Source of the DNA: Chryseobacterium sp. ISL-80
Lineage (GTDB): Bacteria > Bacillota > Bacilli > Bacillales > Cytobacillaceae
NCBI GenBank assembly: GCA_018613055.1
Contig: JAGGQZ010000009.1
Location: 124,001 to 188,000, forward strand
Reading direction: 5' to 3'
DNA: 64,000 nucleotides
Shown here: in pieces, positions 43,930-52,636 of the stretch
How the letters are laid out: the number at the start of each line of letters is the position of its first letter
How positions within the stretch are numbered: position 1 is the stretch's first letter
Notes under the pieces: generated by a model
What the model saw: only the letters and a program-made list of their open reading frames with translations
Told to the model about the DNA's origin: nothing
Database searches by the model: none
Translations under genes and position numbers: made by a program

Positions 43930-44622
43930 ATGTACAAAATCATGCTTATAGAGGATGACCCTCAGCTGTGTGAACTGATTAAGGAGAATTTGGAGCGATA
44001 TGGCTATGAGGTATTGCTTCCTCAACATTTTGCCCGTATAGAAGAAGAGTTTTTGACGATCAAACCTGACTTGGTTTTATTGGATATTAATCTTCCATAC
44101 TATGATGGTTATTTTTTATGCAGGAGTATCAGACAAAAATCGACTGTGCCCATTCTGATGATTTCGGCGCGCAGTCAGGAGATGGATCAAATTTTGGCGA
44201 TTGAAATGGGAGCGGATGATTTTATCACAAAGCCATTTACATTCGATATGCTCCATTCCAAGGTCAAAGCGACCATTCGCAGAGTGTATGGGGAATATGC
44301 TGTCATTGACGAGAAAAACACATGTGTCGGTCGGCTTTGCCTGGTGGAGAAAACAATGACACTTGAATATAAGGAAATGAAGGTCGAGCTTTCCAAAAAC
44401 ATTTTTAAGCTGCTGAAAAAATTGATGGAGAATGAGAGTTCCTTTGTCTCCAGGGAAGAGTTGATTGAAGAAGTTTGGGATTCTGTTCGGTTTGTCGATG
44501 ACAATACGTTAACCGTCAATATGACAAGAATCAAACAAACACTGTCAGAACTCGGCTTGAAGGATTTGATTAAAAGCAAAAGAGGAGTTGGATATATGCT
44601 TAAGTATCCAGCGGGTGAATGA
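43930..44622 (+). CDS. BceR-like response regulator
   Basis: This 230-residue OmpR-family response regulator has the receiver domain at residues 1-118 with acidic pocket EDD, phosphoacceptor Asp52 in LLDINLPYYDG and Lys101 in DDFITKPF, and a winged helix at 130-228 (VELSKNIFKLLKKLMENESSFVSREELIEEVW, GVGYML). It is followed at once by its kinase and then by a BceAB-type ABC transporter, the standard peptide antibiotic sensing and detoxification module of Bacillus. Expected target: the promoter before the ABC genes. Confidence 0.92.
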   Translation: MYKIMLIEDDPQLCELIKENLERYGYEVLLPQHFARIEEEFLTIKPDLVLLDINLPYYDGYFLCRSIRQKSTVPILMISARSQEMDQILAIEMGADDFITKPFTFDMLHSKVKATIRRVYGEYAVIDEKNTCVGRLCLVEKTMTLEYKEMKVELSKNIFKLLKKLMENESSFVSREELIEEVWDSVRFVDDNTLTVNMTRIKQTLSELGLKDLIKSKRGVGYMLKYPAGE

Positions 44623-44623
44623 A

Positions 44624-45628
44624 ATGGTGAAAACTTTTTTAAAAGACCGGCTTCTCTTGATCCTGATATACATAATAAATCTAGTTAGTATACTATCGTT
44701 TTTTTATCTCAGTGTTCCGGAGGATACCGAGTTTCTCTATCCTTCGATGATTGGTCTTTTTTTACTGATTATTTATTTGACTATTGACTGGCTGCGATTT
44801 TATCCAGGGAACCGGGCTGTTGCCCGACAGTTAAGAAATGAAGATGAGGAAATCGTCGCCCATACGGAAGAACAGAAGGCATTTAAAAAGTTATTGGAAA
44901 AGACTGTGAGTGAGCACTCTAAAAAGTATAATGACCTAAAAGAACAAAATAAAGAGAGATATTATTTTCTTTCACACTGGATGCATCATTTAAAAACACC
45001 CGTTTCGGTGATTGAGTTGATAATCAGTAAAGAGAGAAAATCAGATGTACTCGATAAAATTCAAAATGAAAACAAACGGCTCCATTCCTCGATTGAACAA
45101 GGTCTGACGATGATCCGGATGGACAACTTTGAAAACGACTTTGAACTTAAGTCTGTTGACTTACTCGCCTCACTGCGCAAATTGATTAATGCGCGGAAAA
45201 GAGAATGGATTTACCAGAGCATTTTTCCATCAATCGAATTCGACGAGGAAGATGCGTTTATTATCACTGATCCAAAATGGAACGAGATCATGATTGAGCA
45301 GATTATTTCAAATGCGATCAAGTATTCCGGGCAGAAGGCCGGGAACACGAAGTTGGTTTTCCGGATAGAGAAACAGATAGAACATGTTCGGCTATCGATT
45401 ATAGACGAGGGTGTCGGAATCCCAGATTATGATTTGGAGCGAGTCTTCCAGCCATTTTTCACGGGAGAAAACGGAAGAAAGCATCCAGATTCAACTGGAA
45501 TCGGCTTATACCTTAGTAAAAATATCGCCGACCGATTAGGGGCAACCATTGAAATCCAGTCAACGCAGGATGAAGGAACCACCGTCAAAATCCAATGGTT
45601 GGCTGGCAAGAAACAAAATAGGCTTTGA
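44624..45628 (+). CDS. BceS-like intramembrane-sensing histidine kinase
   Basis: This 334-residue kinase has two membrane helices (about residues 9-30 and 41-57) with almost no extracellular loop, the hallmark of intramembrane-sensing kinases that rely on a BceAB partner to perceive the peptide. The phosphoacceptor is His122 in HHLKTPVSVIE, and the ATP domain shows EQIISNAIKYSG (N box), DEGVGIP (G1) and TGIGLYL (G2). The ATG at 44624 is separated by one base from the regulator stop. Confidence 0.92.
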   Translation: MVKTFLKDRLLLILIYIINLVSILSFFYLSVPEDTEFLYPSMIGLFLLIIYLTIDWLRFYPGNRAVARQLRNEDEEIVAHTEEQKAFKKLLEKTVSEHSKKYNDLKEQNKERYYFLSHWMHHLKTPVSVIELIISKERKSDVLDKIQNENKRLHSSIEQGLTMIRMDNFENDFELKSVDLLASLRKLINARKREWIYQSIFPSIEFDEEDAFIITDPKWNEIMIEQIISNAIKYSGQKAGNTKLVFRIEKQIEHVRLSIIDEGVGIPDYDLERVFQPFFTGENGRKHPDSTGIGLYLSKNIADRLGATIEIQSTQDEGTTVKIQWLAGKKQNRL

Positions 45629-45629
45629 A

Positions 45630-45658
45630 TACCTTACAAAACTGTAAGGTATTTTTTA
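45630..45658 (+). terminator. Rho-independent terminator
   Basis: ACCTTACA and TGTAAGGT form a perfect stem with a 4-base loop, followed by ATTTTTT. It ends the regulator-kinase unit, so the ABC genes have their own promoter. Confidence 0.85.
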
Positions 45659-45799
45659 GCATCATCGATGGCTGTGGCCATTTGGGCGGATTATCATCAG
45701 GTTACAGGGATTTGGGATAAACTGATTCGGACAGAAACAATGATTAGTTTAAGGCCGAGGTAGTTTGACTCTAGATTTACCTTAATGGGGGGAAAAGAA

Positions 45800-46564
45800 A
45801 TGCCTATTTTAGAAGCAAATACGATTGTAAAAGTGTACGGCGGTTCGAGTGTTGAAGGATCAACCAGAGCTCTTGACGGCGTCAGCCTTGCTGTGAACCA
45901 AGGAGAGTTTGTTGCCATCATGGGGCCGTCGGGCAGCGGTAAAACCACTTTGCTGAATATACTTAGCGGGATTGATAAACCCACATCAGGCGTGGTGTCC
46001 ATTGCAGGTAAGGAATTAAGCAACATGTCTGGAGATGAGCTTGCGTTATTTCGCCGCAGGCAGCTTGGCTTTGTGTTCCAGGAGTTCAATCTGCTGGATA
46101 GTTTGACAGTTAAAGAGAATATCATGCTGCCAATGGTGCTTGAAAAGAAGTCAACAGCTGAAATGGAAACTAAAGCAAAGAGTCTGGCAGATCTTTTCGA
46201 TATTCAATCGACATTGAATAAATATCCATACCAGATCTCGGGCGGGCAGCAGCAGCGAACAGCGGTGAGCCGGGCCCTTACGAATGAGCCAGCAATCATT
46301 TTTGCGGATGAACCGACGGGAAATCTTGATTCTAAAGCCTCCGCGGTAATCATGGAATCTTTTGAAAAAATTGTTGCAGAACTTGCGACGACCGTCTTGC
46401 TTGTGACGCATGATGTATTCGCAGCCAGCTACTGTCAAAAGGTTGTTTTTATCAAAGACGGTATGATTCATTCGAGCATTGTGAAAAAAGGGAGCAGAAA
46501 GGAGTTCCTGGACAGGATCATGGACCATCTTGCCGTTTTGGGAGGAAAAACTTATGACCTTTAA
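45800..46564 (+). CDS. BceA-like ABC transporter ATP-binding protein
   Basis: This 254-residue ATPase has Walker [10 protein letters not shown] (42-50), the Q-loop in FQEFNLL, signature ISGGQQQR (146-153), Walker B IIFADEP with the catalytic Glu, and VTHD (H-loop). It pairs with the ten-helix permease downstream, overlapping it by 11 bp. GGGGGG lies 7 bases before the ATG; another ATG 15 bases upstream is not preferred. Known role of the pair: removing lipid II-binding peptide antibiotics such as bacitracin from their target and signalling to the kinase. Confidence 0.92.
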   Translation: MPILEANTIVKVYGGSSVEGSTRALDGVSLAVNQGEFVAIMGPSGSGKTTLLNILSGIDKPTSGVVSIAGKELSNMSGDELALFRRRQLGFVFQEFNLLDSLTVKENIMLPMVLEKKSTAEMETKAKSLADLFDIQSTLNKYPYQISGGQQQRTAVSRALTNEPAIIFADEPTGNLDSKASAVIMESFEKIVAELATTVLLVTHDVFAASYCQKVVFIKDGMIHSSIVKKGSRKEFLDRIMDHLAVLGGKTYDL

Positions 46565-48485
46565 TCAAGTAGTATGGAAGATGGCGAAGGTGAACTATAG
46601 AAAATATATCTTTTATTACCTGTGCAACAGCTTTGCGGTAATGTTTTTCTTTATGTTTTCAACTGTATACTTTAACAGGAGAGTGGAGGAGGGAAAACAA
46701 ACGGAGAGCCTGCAGGATGCTTTGTCCATCCCAGGTGTCGCGCTAATTATCTTTACCGTCTTCTTTATCAGTTATGCTCATAATGTTTTCATGAAAAAGA
46801 GGCGAAGCGAGTTCGGGCTTTTCATGACTCTTGGGATGGCGAGGCGGGATATAAGCAAATTGCTAGTCCTGGAAAATGGGGTCATTGCCATCGCGTCGGT
46901 CTTTTCAGGGATATTAGCCGGAGCTGTGTTCTCGAGATTATTTTTCATGCTATTAATGAAGCTGATTGACTTGGAGGGAATTCCGTTCCATTTGTCTGGC
47001 AAAATGTTTGCATACTCCATCGGCGCATTTACGGCCGTCTTTTTACTGGCCGTTGGAAAATCATTGTTTCAAATGTTAAGAAGCAGCGTAATCCTCAGTA
47101 TGAAAAGCAACAGGTTTGCAGAGTCAATCAAAATGAGAAGCCCACTCCTTGGAGCATTCGGCCTTCTGTTGCTGGTCGGTTCACTTCTGGTCCTTTATTT
47201 TACTTATCAGGATTCTTCGGGTGCATTCTTGCCACTTTGGACAATGGCAATGTTTTTAGGACTGTATATTTCTCTTAATCAGGCAACCAGTTTTCTGGTT
47301 AATCTGGCGAAAAGATTTCCCGGTTTTTATTATCGAAGACTGCTTTTCCTGAGCAATCTTGATTATAAATTCAAACAGCTGACTTCTATCGTTATGCTTG
47401 TGACAGTGATGATCATGATCACGATTTTTTATAGCACGCTCTTGTTGACTTTTTATAAGGCATCGGAAAAAGATGCTATTAACAATAATCCTTATGATGT
47501 GGCCTTTTTTCAGACAGAAACAAAGAATTCGATATCAGCCGGTGAACTCGGTAAGCTCTTTGATTTGGAAGAACATGAAACGATCCCAGTATTCAACTAC
47601 TATGAAAAACTAGTGTATGTTGATGGATACCAAACCTATAATTTTATGTCATTAGATGATTTCAATAGGCTGACTTCTAATGAAAAGAAATTAACGGAAA
47701 ATGAATATTTATTCTATTTAAACTCTGAACCAGAGTTTGCTCCTACAGAAACTGCGGAAAGTGTTGAGATTTCAATAGGAAATGACAAAAAAACTTTTAA
47801 GAAAAAAGATCAGGTAATTGAAAGAAACATCAATTTGCTTCCTAATGCGTACGAGTTCATTGTCGTTAACCCTGAAGTTTTCAGGAAATTAGGTGAGAGT
47901 TTTGAAGGGTATATTTTAAACCTTCAATTACTCAACGTGGAAGACTGGAAATCAAGTGGAGCTGCAGTGGAGCAGATAAAAGAACAATTAGCTGACGGAA
48001 ATCAAGTAACTCCAAAAATCGAATACCCAGGCATCGAATCTGTCAGGGAAGAGGAATTGTTCAGAGTAGCATCCAAGGTGGGAGAATATGAAACCAATAA
48101 AACGACCAATGGAATGATGTTCTACGTCACTACATTCCTAAGTATTATGTTTTTTGTTGGAACGTTTGTCCTGCTGTATCTAAATCTATATTCCGAAGTT
48201 GAGACGGAAAAAGCCAAGTATCGAAAGTTGAATAAAATAGGGATGTCCGCAAAAGAAATAAAAGGGAATGTAACGAGAGAATTAGGTGCAATTTTCTTCG
48301 TCCCGACCTTGCTTGGAACGACGCTTGCCTTCCTGTACCTGGTAATCTTATCAACAGATGTAGGAGGAATCATGAAAAATCCGGATATTTTAATGCACTT
48401 CCTTCTAATCGCCGGAACATACCTGATTATTCAGGTAGGATCATTCTTTTATGCGAGGAAGAACATGTTAAAGCAGTTGCTGTAA
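46554..48485 (+). CDS. BceB-like ABC transporter permease
   Basis: This 643-residue FtsX-type permease has ten predicted helices and a large extracellular domain of about 200 residues between helices 7 and 8 (about residues 310-525), the peptide-sensing domain of this family. KRRSEFGLFMTLGMARRDI near residue 80 is the usual coupling-helix region. GGGAGG precedes the ATG. The pair forms the transporter of the adjacent two-component system. Repeat array 5 begins 17 bp after its stop, so the mRNA extends through it to the hairpin at 48906. Confidence 0.9.
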   Translation: MTFNQVVWKMAKVNYRKYIFYYLCNSFAVMFFFMFSTVYFNRRVEEGKQTESLQDALSIPGVALIIFTVFFISYAHNVFMKKRRSEFGLFMTLGMARRDISKLLVLENGVIAIASVFSGILAGAVFSRLFFMLLMKLIDLEGIPFHLSGKMFAYSIGAFTAVFLLAVGKSLFQMLRSSVILSMKSNRFAESIKMRSPLLGAFGLLLLVGSLLVLYFTYQDSSGAFLPLWTMAMFLGLYISLNQATSFLVNLAKRFPGFYYRRLLFLSNLDYKFKQLTSIVMLVTVMIMITIFYSTLLLTFYKASEKDAINNNPYDVAFFQTETKNSISAGELGKLFDLEEHETIPVFNYYEKLVYVDGYQTYNFMSLDDFNRLTSNEKKLTENEYLFYLNSEPEFAPTETAESVEISIGNDKKTFKKKDQVIERNINLLPNAYEFIVVNPEVFRKLGESFEGYILNLQLLNVEDWKSSGAAVEQIKEQLADGNQVTPKIEYPGIESVREEELFRVASKVGEYETNKTTNGMMFYVTTFLSIMFFVGTFVLLYLNLYSEVETEKAKYRKLNKIGMSAKEIKGNVTRELGAIFFVPTLLGTTLAFLYLVILSTDVGGIMKNPDILMHFLLIAGTYLIIQVGSFFYARKNMLKQLL

Positions 48486-48501
48486 AAGAAAATTGGGCAC
48501 A

Positions 48502-48785
48502 AATAGAGCGGATTGGAGCCGTGATTTGTAAGAATATAGGAGGGTGAGGTCACCAATAGAGCGGATTGGAGCCGTGATTTGTAAGAATATAGGAGGGTGA
48601 GGTCACCAATAGAGCGGATTGGAGCCCTGATTTGTAAGAAAATAGGAGGATGAGGTCACCAATAAAGCATATTGGAGCTCTGATTTTTAAGAATATAGGA
48701 GAATTAGGTCACCAATAAAGTGTATTGGAGTCCTGATTTGTAAGATTATAGGAGAACGAGGTCACCAATATGACATATTGGAAAT
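48502..48785. repeat. Tandem array 5: five to six units of 53 bp
   Basis: AATA(G/A)AG occurs at 48502, 48555, 48608, 48661 and 48714, with a last partial copy at 48767, an exact 53-bp step. The first three units are nearly identical, later ones drift. Each carries CCAAT(A) and (T)ATTGG arms separated by 5-7 bases, plus GGTGA/TCACC, so its geometry differs from arrays 1-4. It starts 17 bp after the BceB-like stop and ends before a terminator hairpin. Confidence 0.93.
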
Positions 48786-48905
48786 TCAATCTTCTCATGA
48801 CGTGACATTCACCACCCGGAATATGCCGGAAAAATCAGGTGCGTTTCATTGTCCATCCGATTCCTCACAAATACTTAGTTGTTGGAGGGATAACGAAGGA
48901 GGAAC

Positions 48906-48940
48906 AAAAATCTCAACTCTAAAAGTGAGTTGGGATTTTT
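48906..48940 (+). terminator. Rho-independent terminator
   Basis: AATCTCAACTC and GAGTTGGGATT form the stem, followed by TTTC and a T-rich stretch. It lies downstream of array 5 and probably ends the BceAB-like transcript. Confidence 0.75.
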
Positions 48941-49027
48941 CAGTTTATTTTTAAAAGGGTTTTTAAGTTAGTAAGCGAATAGATTAATGGGAAAACAATT
49001 TTTATATAGGGATAACGGTGGAATAAG

Positions 49028-49816
49028 GTGAGTCAACCAACTGAAAATATAAAAGCAGTCTCAAAAACAATTAAATATATGAAAGAAAATATCAACGAAG
49101 AGCTGACCTCTGAAAAATTGGCAGAAGTGGCGGGTTACAGTTCTTATCATTTCTCCCGGATTTTTAAGGATGTTACTGGAGTTTCTCCAAGGCATTACCT
49201 TTCTGCATTAAGAATTGAAGCGGGGAAGGAACAGTTGATTGATTCAGCCTCCGACTCCATTCTAAAAACTTTACTCAACATCGGTTTTCAAAGTTTAGGT
49301 ACATTCAGTTCAAAATTTAAACAGTTTGTCGGCCAGTCACCCAAGCAATTTCAGAAGAATGCTGAGGAGCTTCACCGTTATATGAATAGCTTGGATGAAT
49401 TTCCGAATGATCTTGTGGTAGATGTAAAGCTTCCGGCAGTGCGGTGTAAGGTTGAAGCTCCGGAAGATTTTAAAGGCCTTATTTTTGTCGGGCTGTTTCC
49501 CCGGCCGATTCCTGACCAGGCGCCTCTAGCGGGGGCTGCAATAAGAAATACCCAACGGGAGGTAACCTTTTATGGCCTTCCTCCAGGAACTTATTATGCG
49601 TTGGCAGCGGCGATTCCGTGGAGCCTGAATCCTCGTGATTATTTTTTGCTGAGAAAAAATTTGCGCGGGAAGGCTGAAGAATCTATTAAAATTTCATCCG
49701 AAACTGTAGCTGATGTATTTATAAAACTTAGGGATCCATTACCATATGATCCGCCAATCTTAATTAACCTTCCAAGTCTTTTATTTGAAAAAGATAGCAA
49801 ACTAGAAGAAAAATAA
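49028..49816 (+). CDS. AraC family regulator with C-terminal effector-like domain
   Basis: This 262-residue protein has its AraC DNA-binding domain at the N-terminus (residues 10-115: ENINEELTSEKLAEVAGYSSYHFSRIFKDVTGVSPRHYL, LLNIGFQSLGTFSSKFKQFVGQSPKQF). The C-terminal 140 residues may be a small-molecule-binding module (VDVKLPAVRCKVEAPEDFKGLIFVGLFPRPIPDQ). It starts with a GTG. It is 42 bp upstream of VOC and AHSA1-type genes and probably controls them. Confidence 0.87.
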   Translation: MSQPTENIKAVSKTIKYMKENINEELTSEKLAEVAGYSSYHFSRIFKDVTGVSPRHYLSALRIEAGKEQLIDSASDSILKTLLNIGFQSLGTFSSKFKQFVGQSPKQFQKNAEELHRYMNSLDEFPNDLVVDVKLPAVRCKVEAPEDFKGLIFVGLFPRPIPDQAPLAGAAIRNTQREVTFYGLPPGTYYALAAAIPWSLNPRDYFLLRKNLRGKAEESIKISSETVADVFIKLRDPLPYDPPILINLPSLLFEKDSKLEEK

Positions 49817-49858
49817 CGATTTGACTTGTGATAGTTTTATTACAAAGGAGTGATGATT

Positions 49859-50236
49859 ATGTTAAACAAAGTATGTGTTTTGACAATTAAGGTTGTTGAC
49901 ATGGAGGCAGCTCTAGAATTCTATACAAAGAAGCTGGATTTTGAAGTGTCAAAGCATTATGGGGAAAATATCGTATCGCTGGTACATGATGAGATTCCGA
50001 TTGTGTTGGAGAAGTCTGATGAAGAAAGCAATATAGCTGGCCAGAAGGTTTTGCTGGGCATTCTAACCGACAATATCGACGAGGATGTCCACCGCCTGCG
50101 GCAAAAGGGCGTCAAAGTGCTATTTGATGAATCAAGGCCGTGTCCGCCGGGGAGATACAATATCATTGAAGATCCATCAGGTAACCAATTGGAGCTTGTT
50201 GAGTTTTCCAATTTACATAAGGTGAGGAGAAATTGA
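49859..50236 (+). CDS. VOC family (glyoxalase/dioxygenase-like) protein
   Basis: This 125-residue protein of the vicinal oxygen chelate superfamily has a paired beta-alpha-beta-beta-beta plan: CVLTIKVVDMEAALEFYTKKLDFEV, then VLLGILTDNIDEDVHRLRQKGVKVLFD and IEDPSGNQLELVEF with the metal-ligand Glu. The ATG at 49859 follows AAAGGAG. It overlaps the next gene by one base (TGATG), so the two are coupled. It may act in resistance or detoxification; substrate unknown. Confidence 0.88.
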   Translation: MLNKVCVLTIKVVDMEAALEFYTKKLDFEVSKHYGENIVSLVHDEIPIVLEKSDEESNIAGQKVLLGILTDNIDEDVHRLRQKGVKVLFDESRPCPPGRYNIIEDPSGNQLELVEFSNLHKVRRN

Positions 50237-50721
50237 TGGAGAAATCTTTGGTAAATGTAAATAATGAAATTACCGTCAATTTGTCAATTGAACTAGTTTG
50301 GCATGCCTGGACAATATCTGATCGTGCTGCTCAGTGGTTTGCACCCGATACCAATATAGGCTCGAAAGTAGGCGGGCCGTATGAGCTTTATTTTGTTCCT
50401 GGCAATAAATCAGGAATGAATACAAAAGGATGCAAAATTCTCAAATTGGATCATTGTAAAGAGCTCGTTTTTGAATGGAAGGGACCAGATCAATTTAACT
50501 CGCTTATGAATAAGGCATATCCTTTGACCAAAGTAACCGTTAACTTCGAAAAAGTAAGAGACGATACAACTAAAGTGATTGTACTTCACACAGGTTTCAA
50601 GGAAGGAGATGCCTGGAACGAAGCAATACAGTGGCATGAAATGGCTTGGTCAGGCGTTTTGAAAAGCCTGAAAAGCGCCTTGGAAACAGGTGAAGGCGAA
50701 CTTTGCTGCCAGCCGGAATAG
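50236..50721 (+). CDS. SRPBCC/AHSA1 domain protein
   Basis: This 161-residue protein of the activator-of-Hsp90-like (AHSA1) START-fold family has IELVWHAWTISDRAAQWFAPD near residue 19, VGGPYELYF, and LHTGFKEGDAWNEAIQWHEMAWSGVLKSL at the end, all typical. The ATG overlaps the VOC stop; GGTGAGGAG is the ribosome site. It is the third gene of the AraC-VOC-AHSA1 unit. These proteins bind hydrophobic ligands; the role is unknown. Confidence 0.9.
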   Translation: MEKSLVNVNNEITVNLSIELVWHAWTISDRAAQWFAPDTNIGSKVGGPYELYFVPGNKSGMNTKGCKILKLDHCKELVFEWKGPDQFNSLMNKAYPLTKVTVNFEKVRDDTTKVIVLHTGFKEGDAWNEAIQWHEMAWSGVLKSLKSALETGEGELCCQPE

Positions 50722-50732
50722 TGAGTATAGCA

Positions 50733-50761
50733 AGAACCACCCGGATAGACCGGGTGGTTCT
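50733..50761. terminator. Bidirectional terminator
   Basis: A 12-bp perfect stem (AGAACCACCCGG and complement) with a 5-base loop separates the AHSA1 gene from the convergent redoxin gene. Confidence 0.85.
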
Positions 50762-50767
50762 GTCTGC

Positions 50768-51289
50768 TTATTCGGAAGGTTTCTCGCCTTTTGCTATATC
50801 CGAAGCATAAGGAATGATTCCCTCCGCTTCGATACCGAATGTATCAATTTGCTGTGAATGGAGGACAGTGCCTTCTTTATCAAGTACAGCGAAACCACGA
50901 ACAGCAATCGGAGACTCTGGATCAAGCAGGTTAACCTTTTTGATCAATTTCAGGTCCTTATCGGAAATAACCGGATATTCAAGTCCCAACTCTTCCTTCA
51001 TTGCTTTGTGTTCTTTTACGGAAGATGCACTTACTGTGTAAATATTGCCAGGGAACTGGCTGAATGAATCTTTTCGGTTCTGCAGCTCGACCAGCTGCGA
51101 TTTACAGAAGTCTCAACCAACCCCAGTAAAAAAGAAGACGAGTGCAGGCTCTTCCATATTCTCAAAAGAAACATCCTTCCCGTTTTCATCTGGAAGGGAT
51201 AGCGTAGCAGACTCTGATTTTTCGTTAGAACAACCACTTATGAATGCTCCCGCGATGAAAAGCATCAGGATGAAAATTGACTTTCGCAT
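50768..51289 (-). CDS. Redoxin lipoprotein with in-frame UGA (candidate selenoprotein, UxxC)
   Basis: The frame from the ATG at 51289 (preceded by GGAGG at 6 bases) to the TAA at 50768 is 174 codons and open except for a single TGA at codon 59 (51113-51115). The N-terminus is a signal peptide with lipobox ISGC (Cys20). The interrupted segment reads FFFTGVG-stop-DFCKSQLVELQ, where a thioredoxin/peroxiredoxin-type protein has its CxxC; TGA stands for the first Cys and Cys62 remains. Downstream, VNLLDPESPIAVRGFAVLDKEGTVLHSQQ is a normal redoxin second half. A SECIS-like hairpin follows the TGA. Likely product: extracytoplasmic thiol/peroxide redox protein with selenocysteine. Alternative: a recent Cys-to-stop mutation. 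Confidence 0.8.
51082..51098 (-). promoter_or_regulatory. SECIS-like hairpin after the in-frame UGA
   Basis: On the minus strand GCAGCT and AGCTGC form a perfect 6-bp stem with loop GGTCG. It starts 14 nt after the TGA; the loop begins 20 nt after it, inside the range known for bacterial SECIS elements, and contains GGUC as in the E. coli fdhF element bound by SelB. TTCT and AGAA outside can add a lower stem with a bulge. Confidence 0.65.
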
Positions 51290-51483
51290 GATGCACCTCC
51301 TTATGTATCTTCTCTAGTATATCGTTTTAAACTGAAATCTCATTATATCATTTATGGATAATTTGTATCGACTTCAAAATTTGATTTGTTTCAATTGAAT
51401 AAAAAGTTAGAAAAGGCGGTTTATCCTCTATCTACTTGGGAATGTGTCTAAATGTACAAAAATAAGTTGATGGAGGATGAATC

Positions 51484-52266
51484 ATGTATATCCACAAAAA
51501 AGAATTATTGTTCCCAGTCCAAGTCAAGAGCCCAAATCCTGCCCATGCCGCTGCGGTATTAGAACAATTTGGCGGTGCTAATGGTGAATTGAAAGCCTGT
51601 CTCCAATATTTTGCCCAAAGCTTTAGCACTCCTGATCCTGCAATCCGTGATTTACTAATGGACATTTCAACTGAGGAAATTTCGCATCTTGAAATGGTGG
51701 GGGAGTGTATCACTCAGTTAATGGGTGGACCAGATAAAGAGCAGAAGATGGAAGATATGGGTGCAGATGAACGGAAAATGTCTGGTGAAGGAAATATCTT
51801 ATCTGATGCTAAAAACCAAATCAACAATATGATGCAGTTCAACTTTAATTCTACTGTTCAGAAAAGCATGATTCTCGATGGCCATGGACTTGATTTTGTG
51901 GATTCTTCAGGAACTCCTTTTACAGGGAATTTTATTAATAATGTTGGCGATCTCGTGGCCAACCTTCAATCAGATCTCGCAGCTGAACTTCGCGCCAAAA
52001 AGGTATACGAAGAATTATACCGCCATGTAGACGATCCAGGTGCGAGGGAGATGTTCCAATTCCTGATCGATCGTGAAGCTGCCCATGCGACACTATTCGA
52101 GGAAGCCATCATGCGTGCAAAAGAAATCGAAAATAAAAAAGCACATAAAACAGGCGACCATGTAAATATGTATTTTGACCTCTCACTTGGCGGCCTTGCC
52201 AAAAATGAATTCAGCTTTGCCAAACAAGCAAAGGTATTTGAAGGCCCAATCGAGCCAAAAAAATAA
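51484..52266 (+). CDS. Manganese catalase family protein
   Basis: This 260-residue ferritin-like four-helix protein of the Mn catalase family (YdbD-like) carries dimetal ligands in GGANGELKACLQYFAQSF, ISTEEISHLEMV, QSDLAAELRAKKVYEEL and DREAAHATLFEEA, the expected E...ExxH...E...ExxH pattern. It decomposes hydrogen peroxide and in Bacillus often occurs in spores or stationary cells. The ATG is preceded by GGAGGATG. Single gene next to the redoxin lipoprotein, but in the opposite direction. Confidence 0.9.
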   Translation: MYIHKKELLFPVQVKSPNPAHAAAVLEQFGGANGELKACLQYFAQSFSTPDPAIRDLLMDISTEEISHLEMVGECITQLMGGPDKEQKMEDMGADERKMSGEGNILSDAKNQINNMMQFNFNSTVQKSMILDGHGLDFVDSSGTPFTGNFINNVGDLVANLQSDLAAELRAKKVYEELYRHVDDPGAREMFQFLIDREAAHATLFEEAIMRAKEIENKKAHKTGDHVNMYFDLSLGGLAKNEFSFAKQAKVFEGPIEPKK

Positions 52267-52460
52267 GTGTCCTTTCAGCCCTCTGAATCTACTTGATTTG
52301 GAGGGTATATTTGTCTTGCACTTTTTTTAGATTACAGAGCTGATAATCCTAAAAAAAAAACGCAGTGATGATTTAAACTTCTCGTAACTAGATTAAAAAA
52401 AGGAATTTTCAATGTTCCCATAGAAATGGTTATGTAAAACAAAGGGGTAAAGGAATAAAC

Positions 52461-52616
52461 ATGAAAAAAGGTAAAATACTGTTCTTATTCGGCCTGTTCT
52501 TATACATGTCAGGTATCTACTTGTCGACCATTTGGGTAGTGCCAGGTGCCGCTATTGGTGTATCCGGTGGACTATTAATGGGTGCTAGTACATATTATTT
52601 AGCAATGAAAAATTGA
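52461..52616 (+). CDS. Small two-helix membrane protein, 51 aa
   Basis: This frame reads MKKGKILFLFGLFLYMSGIY, a short turn, then a second Gly-rich hydrophobic segment (VPGAAIGVSGGLLMGAS). GTAAAGGA lies 7 bases before the ATG. Two closely spaced helices suggest a hairpin in the membrane. No named family. Confidence 0.65.
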   Translation: MKKGKILFLFGLFLYMSGIYLSTIWVVPGAAIGVSGGLLMGASTYYLAMKN

Positions 52617-52636
52617 TCTGCGAGTGCAAGATGGAC

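Noticed and set aside
50768-51001. 77-residue stand-alone redoxin fragment
   Set aside because: It is the C-terminal part of the longer frame interrupted by UGA; its ATG is internal, has no good ribosome site and would lack the active site and signal peptide.
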